A stretch of DNA of 64,000 nt from JALZKA01 sp963715405 (GTDB taxonomy: Bacteria; Actinomycetota; Thermoleophilia; Solirubrobacterales; 70-9): positions 1,426,001-1,490,000 of the forward strand of contig OY970239.1 of NCBI GenBank assembly GCA_963715405.1. Reading direction: 5' to 3'. Positions 1 through 8,388 of this stretch are shown here, one piece after another. Each line of letters opens with the position of its first letter. Position 1 is the first letter of the stretch. Both the position numbers and the translations under genes were made by a program. A model generated the notes under the pieces. That model saw only the letters and a program-made list of their open reading frames with translations. It searched no databases and was not told where the DNA came from.

Positions 1-1636
1 GATGCGGTCGAAGCCGTAGGCGATGCCGCCATGCGGAGGGGCCCCATAGCGAAACGCCTCGAGCAAGAACCCGAAGCGCGCCTCCGCCTCGGCATCATCG
101 ATGCCCATCGCCGCGAACGCGAGCTTTTGCACACCGGGATCGGAGATACGGATCGAGCCTCCGCCGATCTCCTGGCCGTTCCAGACGATGTCGTAGGCCT
201 GCGCGCGCGCCGCGCCGGGGTCGGCCGGGTCGAGCGCGCCCTCAGGGGCCGTGAAGGGATGGTGGAGCGGGTCCCAAGAACCGGTCTCCTCATTTCGATG
301 AAAGAGCGGCCAGTCGACGATCCAGCAAAAGGAATGGCTCTCGGGTTCGATCAGATCGAAGCGTGCCGCCAGATCCAGCCGAAGCTGAGCGAGCACCGAG
401 TTGGCGGTCTTGGCTGCGTCGGCCACGATGAGAAGGAGATCACCTTCCTCTGCTCCGAGCTCGGCGTTGAGCGCTGAGAGCTCTTCGACGGAGAGGAACT
501 TGGAGGTCGGCGAGCGCCAACCGTCGCCCTCGCGAAACGCCCACACAAGTCCCTTTGCGCCGAGCTCCTGCGCACGCTCGATCAGCCCGTCGAGCGCCGA
601 GCGAGGCATATCGCGCTTGCCTGCGTTCAGCCCCTTGACGACGCCGCCCGACCCGAGCGCGCCGGCGAATACCTTGAACTCGGTCTCGGCAAGCGCTCCC
701 GAGAGATCGCGAAGCTCCAGGCCGAAGCGGAGGTCCGGGCCGGTCGGTGCCGAAGCGCGCGAGCGCCTCGTCGTAGCTCAGGCGCTGCAGAGGCAGCTCG
801 ACCCGGGGGCCGCCCACCTGCTCCAGAACGTGGGCGATGAGCCGCTCGTTTATCTCGAGGACGTCTTCGGCCTCGACGAACGACATCTCGATGTCGAGCT
901 GGGTGAAGTCGGGCTGGCGGTCCGCGCGCTGGTCCTCGTCGCGAAAGCACCGAGCGATCTGGTAGTAGCGCTCGAAGCCACCCACCATGAGGAGCTGCTT
1001 GAAGAGCTGCGGCGACTGCGGCAGCGCATAGAAGGATCCGGCCTCACGCCTCGCGGGGACCAGGAAGTCGCGGGCGCCTTCCGGCGTCGAGCGCGTGAGG
1101 ACGGGAGTCTCGATCTCAAGGAAGCCCTCCGAGTCGAAGAACTCGCGCATCGCCCGAGCTACTGCCGCCCGGGCTGCGATGGCGCGCTGGAGCGGCTCAC
1201 GGCGGAGGTCGAGATAGCGATGGCGAAGTCGCATCTCCTCCCCCACCTCGCCCGAGAAGCTCTCGATCTCAAACGGCGGCGTGTCGGCGTCCGCAAGCTG
1301 GTCGGCCGCTCTGACCCGGACTTCGAACTCGCCGGTCGCCATCTCAGGGTTGATCGTCTCCTCGGAGCGCCGGACGACCGGTCCCGACACCGAGACCACA
1401 TCCTCGGCGCGGAGGGTGTGCCCCAGCGCGAAGGCCTCTCCCGACTCGTCGGGGTGAAATACGAGCTGAACGAGTCCGGTGCGGTCGCGAAGGTCCACGA
1501 AGACGACGCCCCCGTGGTCGCGCCGGCGGTGGACCCACCCGGCTACCCGCACGTCGGAGCCCACCGTGTCTTCGAGAACCCCTCCGCACCAGGCGTCGCG
1601 GTAGCGGTTGGCTTTGATCGCCGGAAGCTCGCTCAT
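1..1636 (-). CDS. aspS: Aspartyl-tRNA synthetase, 3' end outside window, one frameshift
   Basis: Class II aminoacyl-tRNA synthetase that charges tRNA-Asp (or Asp/Asn if non-discriminating) in the cytoplasm. The first ~300 residues read cleanly: N-terminal OB-fold anticodon domain (WVHRRRDHGG), then the catalytic core with RHRYLDLRR and motif 2 (FRDEDQRADRQPDFTQLD). After ARFGTDRP the frame breaks; the GAD insertion and C-terminal core (EIGGGSIRISD, GIAYGFDRI) continue in another frame to the window edge. Removing one base in the C/G run at 735-739 restores the protein. It overlaps hisS by 4 bp (ATGA), so the two are probably co-transcribed. Because the gene is essential and everything else is conserved, a sequencing error is more likely than a pseudogene. 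Confidence 0.93.
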
Positions 1637-2886
1637 TGATCTGCCCCAGCGCGTTCGCGCTTGATCTCAGACGTGATGTCATTGAGGTCGAGAGGGCGCT
1701 CGTCGCCCGTCTTCATGTCCCGCAGGAGAGCCGAGCCATCGTCGGCGAGGACCACCGCACGCTCGGCCCCCGAGCGGTTCGCCTGCTTCATCTGCCCCTT
1801 CTCCGAGCGCTCGGCGAGATCCAGGTCGACACACGCTCCGGCGCGGCGGGCCTCCGTAGCAAGCTGGAGCGCACGTTCGCGCTGGCTTTCGGGCGCCACG
1901 ATGAACGCGTCGAGGCGAGGCTCTTCGGCCGGCGCGTCGAGCGCCAGCATGATGCGCTCGATCCCGGCGGCCCATCCCACGCCCGGCACGTCAGGGCCGC
2001 CGAGCTCGGAGATGAGCCCGTCGTAGCGCCCGCCGCCGCCAAGCGCCGACTGAGCGCCGAGCACGTCCGACGTGAACTCGAAGACGGTCCGCGTGTAGTA
2101 GTCGAGGCCGCGAACCAAGGTCCCGTCGAGCTCGTAGGCGACCTCGGACTGGTCGAGCAGGGCCTTGACCGACTCGAAATGCGCGGCGTCCGCATCCGAG
2201 AGGCGGTCGAGCATGACCGGCGCCTCGCGCATGACTTCCTGGGTCGGTCCGTGATCTGAGTCGAAGGCGCGAAGCGGGTTCTGATCGATTCGCGAACGCA
2301 CCTCGTCGGAGAGCTTCGATTCGTTGGCGTGGAGGTAAGCGACCAGCTCGTCCCGGTAGGCGGCGCGCGTCTCAAGCGAACCCAAGCTGCCGAGGCGAAG
2401 CCTTACCCCGGGCACACCCAAGTCGGCGAAGATGTCGGAGAGCAGGATGATCGTCTCGGCGTCGGTCAGGGGCGAGTCGGTGCCGATCGCCTCGAGATCG
2501 ATCTGGTGAAACTGCCGGAAGCGCCCGGCCTGCGGGCGCTCGTGGCGAAAGTAGGGACCCCAGGACCAGAGCTTCACCGGCTGTGGGAGCCGGTGCATGC
2601 CGTGCTCGACGTAGGCGCGGCAGATGGACGCGGTCGCCTCCGGTCGCAGCGTGAGGCTTCGCCCGCCCTGGTCTTCGAAGGTGAACATCTCCTTTTGCAC
2701 GATGTCCGTGGACTGGCCCACTCCCCGCGCGAAGAGCTCCGTGTCCTCGAACGCGGGCGTCTCGATCCGCCCATAGCCCGCCCGCTCGAACGCCTGGACG
2801 GCCGCCACATAGATACGGGCGCGGACGGCGGAGTCAGAGGGCAGGACGTCGAACGTCCCGCGCGGGGCCTGAAAGCGCGCTGGCAT
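1633..2886 (-). CDS. hisS: Histidyl-tRNA synthetase
   Basis: Class II synthetase of 417 aa, normal length, that charges tRNA-His. The sequence shows the N-terminal APRGTFDVLP, the TLRPEATASICRAYVEHG region, motif 2 (YFRHERPQAGRFRQFHQID), the two histidine-specific stretches LVRGLDYYTRTVFEF and GGGGRYDGL, and motif 3 (GVGWAAGIERIMLAL). An anticodon-binding domain fills the last ~100 residues. The ATG at 2886 is preceded by the intergenic stretch that holds repeat copy 1. Its stop overlaps the aspS start (ATGA), giving a hisS-aspS pair as in many bacteria. Confidence 0.97.
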   Translation of the reverse strand: MPARFQAPRGTFDVLPSDSAVRARIYVAAVQAFERAGYGRIETPAFEDTELFARGVGQSTDIVQKEMFTFEDQGGRSLTLRPEATASICRAYVEHGMHRLPQPVKLWSWGPYFRHERPQAGRFRQFHQIDLEAIGTDSPLTDAETIILLSDIFADLGVPGVRLRLGSLGSLETRAAYRDELVAYLHANESKLSDEVRSRIDQNPLRAFDSDHGPTQEVMREAPVMLDRLSDADAAHFESVKALLDQSEVAYELDGTLVRGLDYYTRTVFEFTSDVLGAQSALGGGGRYDGLISELGGPDVPGVGWAAGIERIMLALDAPAEEPRLDAFIVAPESQRERALQLATEARRAGACVDLDLAERSEKGQMKQANRSGAERAVVLADDGSALLRDMKTGDERPLDLNDITSEIKRERAGADQ

Positions 2887-2934
2887 GCGGCGAATCTAAC
2901 GCGCCGCCACTACAAGAACGGACCCCCGGGGACG

Positions 2935-2980
2935 GCTCGCCGACATCTGGCTTCGGATACCGAAGCCGGATGCAGTCGTG
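2935..2980. repeat. 46-bp repeat with internal palindrome, copy 1
   Basis: Contains the perfect 8-bp inverted repeat GGCTTCGG-ATA-CCGAAGCC at 2949-2967. The whole 46-bp block matches copy 2 at 3887-3932 at 40 of 46 positions, in the same orientation; the two arms carry compensating changes so both stay palindromic. It lies between the 3' end of the AbiEi/DUF559 gene and hisS. On the minus strand it runs into an ATG (2947) and a 16-codon open frame ending at 2900, whose first codons resemble the start of the DUF559 gene. Confidence 0.8.
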
Positions 2981-3019
2981 ATCGCTGTTTCGGGCCCTGG
3001 AACCGGCGTCACTAAAGGG

Positions 3020-3898
3020 TCAGGCTCTGTGGCGCACTATCGCGGAGCGCAGATCGCGAGCCGTCGCTTCGGCTTTGTGGTCTATCTGCTCGGAGCCGTA
3101 TCGGATGAGCTCGAAGCCGGCGCCTCGGACGGCGAGCTCCCGGCGCCTATCGACGACCACCGCGGCGGGTTTGCCATGCTCCTCGCGACCGTCGAGCTCA
3201 ATCGCGAGGCATAGGTCAGGCCATACCGCATCCACCTCGTAGCCAGCGATCTCGTAATTGACGTGCGGGAGCGCAATCCCACGCTTCTCGCAGAAAAAGA
3301 GGAATCGGTCCTCGAGCGGGCTCCGCGTCCTCGCGAGCTGCGGCATGTGCACCCGGATTGCCTCGCGGACCGTCGCGCACCCGCGGCGCCCCGAGCTGGC
3401 GAGCGCTTCCATCTCCTTTAGTGACATGAGCCCCTCGCCGTCCGCCAGCGCCACAGCCCTTCTCAACCCCGCGAAGGAGATCATCGGAGCGATCTCGAGC
3501 AGAAGCTGCGCCACCGGCGCCACCGGAAGGCCAAGATGCCACTCGCGAACGACACGCTGAGGGTGATGGATCTGAATGCTGGGCCTGGAACGTCTCGCGC
3601 CCGGCGCGCTCACGTGCACCACCGAGCCGGCGAAGCGAATCAGACCCCGCCACCAAGCGCCAGTCATGTGAGTGAGCGCAGCGCCGGGGCCGCCGATGAG
3701 GAGCGCCTCGTGAAGAGCCGTCTCTTCCGTACGGCCACTATGTCCCAGGGCGTACAGGCCCTCGGCCACTCGGATGATCCGGCCGTTTCGCTCCCAGCGG
3801 ACGACCGCTGACTTAGACAACCCGCACCGCCGTAGTTGCGCCGTTGTGATCCGGCCGCCTTGCCTCGCGGCAAGCCTCGAGACCTTGCTCGTCGACAT
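3020..3898 (-). CDS. AbiEi-like winged-helix plus DUF559 nuclease-fold protein
   Basis: A 292-aa protein. Residues ~1-60 look like the winged-helix domain of AbiEi-type antitoxins (GGRITTAQLRRCGLSKSAV, then GLYALGH). The last ~110 residues resemble DUF559, a Vsr-like PD-(D/E)xK fold: a conserved Glu (SPLEDRFL), the Asp of EVDAVWPDL, the AIELDG strand, a His (REEH) and DRRRELAVRGAGFELIRY. Proteins with this layout are common and often multicopy in actinobacteria; no catalytic role is proven. The ATG at 3898 follows repeat copy 2 by 2 bp. No AbiEii toxin-like partner is next to it, so a toxin-antitoxin role is not supported. It may be a solitary nuclease or a selfish cassette. Confidence 0.75.
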   Translation of the reverse strand: MSTSKVSRLAARQGGRITTAQLRRCGLSKSAVVRWERNGRIIRVAEGLYALGHSGRTEETALHEALLIGGPGAALTHMTGAWWRGLIRFAGSVVHVSAPGARRSRPSIQIHHPQRVVREWHLGLPVAPVAQLLLEIAPMISFAGLRRAVALADGEGLMSLKEMEALASSGRRGCATVREAIRVHMPQLARTRSPLEDRFLFFCEKRGIALPHVNYEIAGYEVDAVWPDLCLAIELDGREEHGKPAAVVVDRRRELAVRGAGFELIRYGSEQIDHKAEATARDLRSAIVRHRA

Positions 3899-3932
3899 TA
3901 GGCTCCGGATACCGGAGCCCGATGCAGTCGTG
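3887..3932. repeat. 46-bp repeat with internal palindrome, copy 2
   Basis: Holds GGCTCCGG-ATA-CCGGAGCC at 3901-3919 and matches copy 1 (2935-2980) at 40 of 46 positions. It overlaps the start codon and first codons of the AbiEi/DUF559 gene, so the gene sits between two direct repeats about 950 bp apart. A hairpin this close to the ATG could act on translation initiation or end upstream transcription. A related hairpin occurs at 45678-45722. Confidence 0.8.
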
Positions 3933-4022
3933 TTGGCCATGACGCGAAGCGTCTCGCGCTTCGGCGCGCGTGTGGCACACGGAGTGTGCTGAAAGTGCGC
4001 CGGAGGCGCGACGAAATGGGCG

Positions 4023-4670
4023 CTACGCCGAGCTGGCGAGCTCGCGCAGGAACGGATTCGATGCGCGCTCGGCCCCGAGCGTCGTGATGCCCATGTGGCC
4101 GGGGTAGACGCCGGTCTCTTCCGGGAAGGTCTCGACCAGCTCGCCAATCGAGGCGAGGAGCGTGGGCCAGTCGCCGAACGGCAGGTCCGTGCGCCCAACC
4201 GAACCCTGGAAGAGGACGTCGCCCGAGAACAGGATTCGCTCGTCCGGGATCGAGTAGGTGACGTGCCCGGGGCTGTGGCCCGGCGTAAACAGCACGTCGA
4301 TCTCAAAGCCGGCGAGCTCGAGGTGCTCGCCGCCCTCGACGGTCTGCTCGGCGTCCCAGCTCTCGTACGGGCCGAAGCCGTCCCAGGGCACGTAAGACAT
4401 GATGTCGGCGAGGACCGACACCTCGAGCTTGGGGCAATAGACAGGGGCGCCAGTTGCGCGGGCAACGGGTGCGACCGCCCCGACGTGGTCGAAATGGGTG
4501 TGGGTGAGAAGGATCGCCTCGAGCTTCGAGATCCCGAGCTGCTCGAGCGTCCCGAGGATGCGCTCGGCCTCGTCGCCGGGGTCGATGATGAGCGCTGTAT
4601 CCGAGTCCTCCTGGCGAAAGATGAACGAGTTCTCGGCGACCGGGCCGACGGTGAGCATGTAGATGTCCAT
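4023..4670 (-). CDS. MBL-fold hydrolase, glyoxalase II-like
   Basis: A 215-aa metallo-beta-lactamase-fold protein of the YcbL/glyoxalase-II-like group, probably a cytoplasmic thioester or related hydrolase. Metal ligands are visible: THTHFDHVGA (HxHxDH), FTPGHSPGHV, the bridging Asp in FSGDVLF, and a final His in VYPGHMG. The ATG at 4670 follows the stop of the upstream membrane-protein gene by 5 bp, so the pair is an operon. The true substrate cannot be read from the sequence. Confidence 0.88.
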   Translation of the reverse strand: MDIYMLTVGPVAENSFIFRQEDSDTALIIDPGDEAERILGTLEQLGISKLEAILLTHTHFDHVGAVAPVARATGAPVYCPKLEVSVLADIMSYVPWDGFGPYESWDAEQTVEGGEHLELAGFEIDVLFTPGHSPGHVTYSIPDERILFSGDVLFQGSVGRTDLPFGDWPTLLASIGELVETFPEETGVYPGHMGITTLGAERASNPFLRELASSA

Positions 4671-4675
4671 CGCGC

Positions 4676-5062
4676 TTAGCGGCGGTCGCGGCCGGTTGCG
4701 GCTGCGCGCTGGGCCTTGCGCGCCTTCTGCTCCGCGGCCATGCGCCGCCGGTAGAGGAAGCGCTCGAGGTAGTAGCCCATCGGCGTGTAGATGGCGACCA
4801 TGACGATCGAGATCGAGGCGGACGCCGCGATCGGCTGGCCGACGATGAAGGCCATGAGGATGAAGAGGATCACCGACATGATGAGCGCACGGTTGAACGC
4901 GCTCTGCCAGCTCGGAGGCTGGTTTCGGCGAAGCTCGGAGTTGCGGCGGGCCTGGGCGCGCGCCTCGTCGCGGTTGCGGGGGCGCCGGTTCGAGCTCCGG
5001 CTGACCGAGCCGCCCTGCGTGCCGCGGTGCTTGCGCTTTCGCTTGCGCTTCGTCTGGGCCAT
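4676..5062 (-). CDS. Small basic membrane protein
   Basis: A 128-aa protein of unknown function. It starts with a strongly basic tail (KRKRKRK), stays Arg-rich to about residue 55, then has two hydrophobic segments (ALIMSVILFILMAFIVG and ISIVMVAIYTPMGYYL) and a basic C-terminus. This suggests a two-span membrane protein with both ends in the cytoplasm. It is co-transcribed with the MBL-fold hydrolase downstream and begins 9 bp after the formiminotransferase gene, so it may belong to one long minus-strand unit. Confidence 0.72.
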   Translation of the reverse strand: MAQTKRKRKRKHRGTQGGSVSRSSNRRPRNRDEARAQARRNSELRRNQPPSWQSAFNRALIMSVILFILMAFIVGQPIAASASISIVMVAIYTPMGYYLERFLYRRRMAAEQKARKAQRAAATGRDRR

Positions 5063-5071
5063 GCCTCAATA

Positions 5072-5980
5072 CTAGGAGCGACTCGCTGCGAGGCGCTTCT
5101 CGATCACGCCACTCGCCCGGTCGAAACCCGGCAGCGGCACGTCCTGCGGAAACCCGGCGAGCGCTCGCTGGGGAACGAGGCCCACGATCTCGGCCGCACG
5201 GATCTGACCTGCGTAGGGCTCCGCAAGCTCGCGGGCGCGGGCGACGACTTCCGCCAGCGGTATCGCGATCGGGTCGTGCACGTTGGTCGAGACCTGTGTC
5301 ACGTCGCCGGGCAGGGCGAGCGCGATGGCTCGCACGCCGGGCCGCCCGCCTCCGGATTCGCGAAGCGCGGCGGCGACGGCACGAGCCTGGGTGAGCGTCA
5401 TGCCCTCGAACTCGAGGTTGAAAGCGGCGAGCGGCGGACGGGCGGTGACGAGCGTCGCCCCGGCCGTGGGGTGAGGCAGCTCGGGTCCGAGGTCGGGCTG
5501 GAGGTCCCCGCTACCCATCCGGGAACGGAGCGCCGTTAAGCCCCCGGTTCGGAAGTAGGCACGCTCGCGGCGTTCGGGGATCGATGCCAGCTCGCCGTAG
5601 AGGAAGACGGGGATGCCGAGCTCAGCGATGCGCTCGGCCGTGTCCAGCGCCTGATCGCGTGCTTCGTCCTTGGCGTCGGCGGCCAGATACACGACTGGCG
5701 CCACGTCGAGAGCGCCGATGCGCGGGTGCTCCCCTTCATGGCTCGAGACGTCGATCGCCTCGAGCGCAGCACGAGCACCGCTCGCAAGCGCCTCGACGAC
5801 GCTGCCTTCTGTAGGCGCGAGCGTGAAGACGCTGCGGTTGTGGGTGGGATCGGTATGTGTGTCAAGAAGGGTCGCGCCGGCTGAGAATGCTCGAGCGAGA
5901 TCTCCGACCGTTTGTTCGTCGCGGCCCTCGGAGACGTTTGGCACCGCGAGCAGGCGCGGCGTTCTCGGCGACTCGCTCAA
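5072..5980 (-). CDS. ftcD: Glutamate formiminotransferase-like protein
   Basis: A 302-aa protein matching the N- and C-terminal subdomains of formiminotransferase, which moves the formimino group of formiminoglutamate to tetrahydrofolate in histidine breakdown. Family motifs are present: AVPNVSEGRD at the N-terminus, DPTHNRSVFT with the family His, and EGEHPRIGALDVAPVV. There is no cyclodeaminase domain, which is normal for the single-domain bacterial type. No hut genes lie nearby, so histidine catabolism is not certain. Its start overlaps the stop of the aminopeptidase gene (ATGA). Confidence 0.85.
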   Translation of the reverse strand: MSESPRTPRLLAVPNVSEGRDEQTVGDLARAFSAGATLLDTHTDPTHNRSVFTLAPTEGSVVEALASGARAALEAIDVSSHEGEHPRIGALDVAPVVYLAADAKDEARDQALDTAERIAELGIPVFLYGELASIPERRERAYFRTGGLTALRSRMGSGDLQPDLGPELPHPTAGATLVTARPPLAAFNLEFEGMTLTQARAVAAALRESGGGRPGVRAIALALPGDVTQVSTNVHDPIAIPLAEVVARARELAEPYAGQIRAAEIVGLVPQRALAGFPQDVPLPGFDRASGVIEKRLAASRS

Positions 5981-6927
5981 ACCTGAAGCTCGCCCTCGCG
6001 GATGAGCGCGCGGCCGTCGGCCTCGACGGTGGGCTTCATGACGACGACGTCTTCATGGATCGGGACCTGAATCTCGCCGCCGATCCCGGCCGAGGCACCG
6101 AAGGCAACGTGGCACGTGCCGAGGATCTTCTCGTCCTCAATCAGGTTGCCGGTGAGCGTGGCGCATTCGTTTGTGCCGATGCCGAGTTCTGCGAGAAACG
6201 TGCCGCCCTCCCCCGCTCCCCGCAGAAGCTCGAGGAAGCGGGCGCCGTGCTCGCCGGAGGCTTCGGTCAGCGTGCCGCCTTCGACCGTGAAGGTGGACGG
6301 CTCAGGTGGCAGGCCGAGCGAGCCCATGGAGCCGTCGACGACGAGGGTGCCGTCGCCCTCCGTATGTAGGGGCGAGATAAAGCCCTCGCCGCACGGCAGG
6401 TTGCCGAAAGCGCCCGAAGCCGAGAGATCGCCGTCGTCGGAGATCGCGGTGCGCCCGGCCAGGCTCAGGCGGAGGTTCGAGCCGTTCTCACACGTGATCC
6501 GGACCTCCTCCGCGTTCGTGAGGATCTCGGCGACCGCCCGCCCCCGGCGCTTGAGCTCGCCCATGTCGGCGAGCATGACGCGGCCAAGGATGTCCTCGGT
6601 CACGTGCGGAAGCGTGCCGATCCGAGCGCCGGCCTCACACGCCTCGCGGCGTGCAGCGGTGTGGGAGAGCGACTGGGCCGTCGGGCACAGGACGACCTCG
6701 GAAGCCTTCATCGCGGCGCCGATCGCCGCGGGCGGCTCCGTCCCGTGCGTGGAGCGCTCGGCCATCATCGCGAGCATCGCGTCCGCACCCGCACGCCCCG
6801 CCGCGCCCCTCAGGCGCTCGCCCAAGCCGAGCGTCGACGGATTGCAAACGACCAGCGCCTGCTCGCCCTCTCGGACGGCCATGCAGTCCTCGATCACGGT
6901 GGTGACGGCGTGGTCGATATCGGCCAT
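5977..6927 (-). CDS. M29-family aminopeptidase-like protein
   Basis: A 316-aa protein resembling the aminopeptidase T/AmpS (thermophilic metalloprotease, M29) group, which removes N-terminal residues with two metal ions. Supporting features are the length, the C-terminal GIGTNECATLTGNLIEDEKILGT-type region and the HVAFGASAGIGGEIQ stretch ahead of a conserved His (PIHEDVVV). The ATG at 6927 (MADIDHAV) is preferred; an in-frame ATG 36 bp upstream adds residues with no family match. It heads the run ftcD, small membrane protein, MBL hydrolase through a 4-bp overlap. The exact peptidase subfamily is uncertain. Confidence 0.75.
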   Translation of the reverse strand: MADIDHAVTTVIEDCMAVREGEQALVVCNPSTLGLGERLRGAAGRAGADAMLAMMAERSTHGTEPPAAIGAAMKASEVVLCPTAQSLSHTAARREACEAGARIGTLPHVTEDILGRVMLADMGELKRRGRAVAEILTNAEEVRITCENGSNLRLSLAGRTAISDDGDLSASGAFGNLPCGEGFISPLHTEGDGTLVVDGSMGSLGLPPEPSTFTVEGGTLTEASGEHGARFLELLRGAGEGGTFLAELGIGTNECATLTGNLIEDEKILGTCHVAFGASAGIGGEIQVPIHEDVVVMKPTVEADGRALIREGELQV

Positions 6928-6974
6928 GGCTTGAGCGTATGGTGTGCCACGCCAACCCACCACGGAGGAATCTC

Positions 6975-7337
6975 ATGCGCAAAGCAGTCTTGGCGACGAT
7001 CGCCGTCGCAGCCCTGGCAGCGCTTCCAGCCGCCGAAGGAGCGGCGGGCGGGAACATCGACACCGACGTGGAGGTCGAGGAGGCCATTGAAACAGGGGGT
7101 CAGCTGATCATCGTCGGCAACATCCTCGCCCCAAACAAGTGTCAGAAGTTCCGCGCGATGGAGCTAGTCGCGGACGGGCAGGTGGTTGACGAGGGCTCGT
7201 CAAGCAGGCGGGGCACATGGGCTCTCGCGTTCGAGGACAAGAGCGAGCTCGAGGGCCCAAAGAGGGTGAGGGCACTCAGGTCGCAAGCCGGTGGGGCCAC
7301 CTGCAGTGCGGACGCTGAATCGTTTGCAGTGCGTTGA
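6975..7337 (+). CDS. Small secreted protein of unknown function
   Basis: A 120-aa protein with a clear signal peptide (MRKAVLATIAVAALAALPAAEGAAG) and a ribosome binding site (GGAGG, 6964-6968) just ahead of the ATG. The mature part is a likely small beta-rich domain with two cysteines (NKCQKF near residue 56 and GATCSAD near the end) that may form a disulfide after export. It is divergent from the aminopeptidase gene with about 47 bp between the starts. No family is recognised. Confidence 0.72.
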   Translation: MRKAVLATIAVAALAALPAAEGAAGGNIDTDVEVEEAIETGGQLIIVGNILAPNKCQKFRAMELVADGQVVDEGSSSRRGTWALAFEDKSELEGPKRVRALRSQAGGATCSADAESFAVR

Positions 7338-7393
7338 CCGGATGGCGCGCCTGATTCGGAAAGCTGTGCGTCGTTTCTGAGATCCGCCTCGAG

Positions 7394-7855
7394 ATGGAGC
7401 TGGACGCGCCCATCGAAGGCGTGTTCGAAGCGATGTCTGACCATGGCCGTTACGACCGGTTCCGCGTGATCTCGGAATCCCAGCTGATTCATGAGGGGGA
7501 GGCCGATCGAAACGGCGTGGGCGCCGTGCGACGGCTCCGCGCCGGGCTCCTCCGCTTCGACGAGGAGATCACTGCCTTTGAGCGGCCTCACCGCCTCGAC
7601 TATCTCATCCGCAAGGTGAACTTCCCGCTGGACCACAACGGCGGCTCGATCAGCTTCGAGCCAACCGCCTCCGGCGGGACCCGCGTTCTCTGGACCTCAA
7701 CCTTCCGGATCACGGTACCGCTGCTTGGCGATGCGCTCGGCGCGGCGTTCGCCGTCGGGCTCAAGCGCTCATTCACCCGGATGCTCGAGGACTCAGCGCG
7801 CATCGCATCTTCGAGCCCCTCGGCGGAGCGTCAGACTGACGGCGCATCTCTCTAG
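7394..7855 (+). CDS. SRPBCC-family (START-like) protein
   Basis: A 153-aa protein with the helix-grip pattern of the SRPBCC superfamily: a first strand followed by DAPIEGVFEAMSDHGRYDRF, and a final long amphipathic helix (GLKRSFTRMLEDSARI). Such proteins bind hydrophobic ligands or act as cyclases; no specific ligand can be named. The frame stays open for ten codons before the ATG and would encode the rest of the first beta strand, but it has no standard start there before the in-frame stop at 7352. It ends 12 bp before tRNA-Met. Confidence 0.8.
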   Translation: MELDAPIEGVFEAMSDHGRYDRFRVISESQLIHEGEADRNGVGAVRRLRAGLLRFDEEITAFERPHRLDYLIRKVNFPLDHNGGSISFEPTASGGTRVLWTSTFRITVPLLGDALGAAFAVGLKRSFTRMLEDSARIASSSPSAERQTDGASL

Positions 7856-7867
7856 GATCGAAGCCCC

Positions 7868-7941
7868 GCCGGAGTAGCTCAGCTGGTTAGAGCAGCGGAA
7901 TCATAATCCGCGTGTCGGGGGTTCAAGTCCCTCCTCCGGCA
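7868..7941 (+). tRNA. tRNA-Met(CAT), elongator type
   Basis: Full cloverleaf: acceptor stem GCCGGAG pairs with CTCCGGC, the D arm reads AGCTC...GAGC, the anticodon stem GCGGA/TCCGC encloses loop ATCATAA (anticodon CAT), and the T arm contains GGTTCAAGTCC. Discriminator is A and CCA is not encoded. The G1-C72 pair argues against initiator tRNA. A CAT tRNA could also be tRNA-Ile2 with lysidine; the elongator Met reading is the simpler one. Confidence 0.93.
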
Positions 7942-8039
7942 TCGCAGAAGGGGTGAATCTTGCGCGCCTCGCGCCTTGCCCCGGCCGGGTGTACTCTCGC
8001 ACCAAAGGGCTCCCGTTACCAACCAAAAGGAGGCCAGAG

Positions 8040-8312
8040 ATGGTCTTGAGCACGGTAAAGGTCGAAGACTTTGATCGCTTCTGGGAGGTGTTCTCCACTA
8101 AAGGGGCGGAAAAGCGAAAGCAGCACGGCAGCAAGGGGTCACGCGTCTTCCGAGACCCCAATGAGGACGGCCGGCTCTGGGTGATCTTCGATATGGACGA
8201 AGCGGGGTACCAAGCGCTGCTGAGCGATCCCGAGATGCCCGCAATCTTTCAGGAGGCCGGTCTATTGGGAAGGCCAGAGGGAGCTGAGCTGGCCAGAGAG
8301 CACGAGGCTTAG
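8040..8312 (+). CDS. Small cytoplasmic protein, possible dimeric alpha/beta-barrel
   Basis: A 90-aa protein starting at the ATG after a good AGGAGG site (8027-8032). It has a beta-alpha-beta pattern (MVLSTVKVEDFDRFWEVF, then GSRVFRDPNEDGRLWVIFDM) similar in outline to ferredoxin-like dimeric stress or monooxygenase-like proteins, but no catalytic residues stand out. Function unknown. It lies downstream of tRNA-Met and is followed by an imperfect hairpin. Confidence 0.72.
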   Translation: MVLSTVKVEDFDRFWEVFSTKGAEKRKQHGSKGSRVFRDPNEDGRLWVIFDMDEAGYQALLSDPEMPAIFQEAGLLGRPEGAELAREHEA

Positions 8313-8339
8313 GCGCTTTTCGAGACTCCTCAAAACGCC
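8312..8339. terminator. Possible terminator hairpin between convergent genes
   Basis: GGCGcTTTT and AAAACGCC form an imperfect stem around an 11-nt loop, directly after the 90-aa gene and before the convergent FG-GAP gene. Because one arm carries T's and the other A's, it could work in both directions. The stem has one bulge and no long T tail. Confidence 0.4.
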
Positions 8340-8388
8340 CTCGAAGCCGCCGGGCCGTCGGAGTAAGGCGCAAGCGGGCACGTCCCTT

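Noticed and set aside
401..1639. 412-aa plus-strand frame across aspS
   Set aside because: Antisense of the conserved aspS; composition typical of a shadow frame.
3020..3898. Full AbiE toxin-antitoxin pair
   Set aside because: Only the AbiEi-like winged-helix part is visible; no AbiEii nucleotidyltransferase is next to it.
7868..7941. Initiator tRNA-fMet
   Set aside because: The first base pair is G-C, whereas initiators have a mismatched 1-72 pair; elongator type is more likely.
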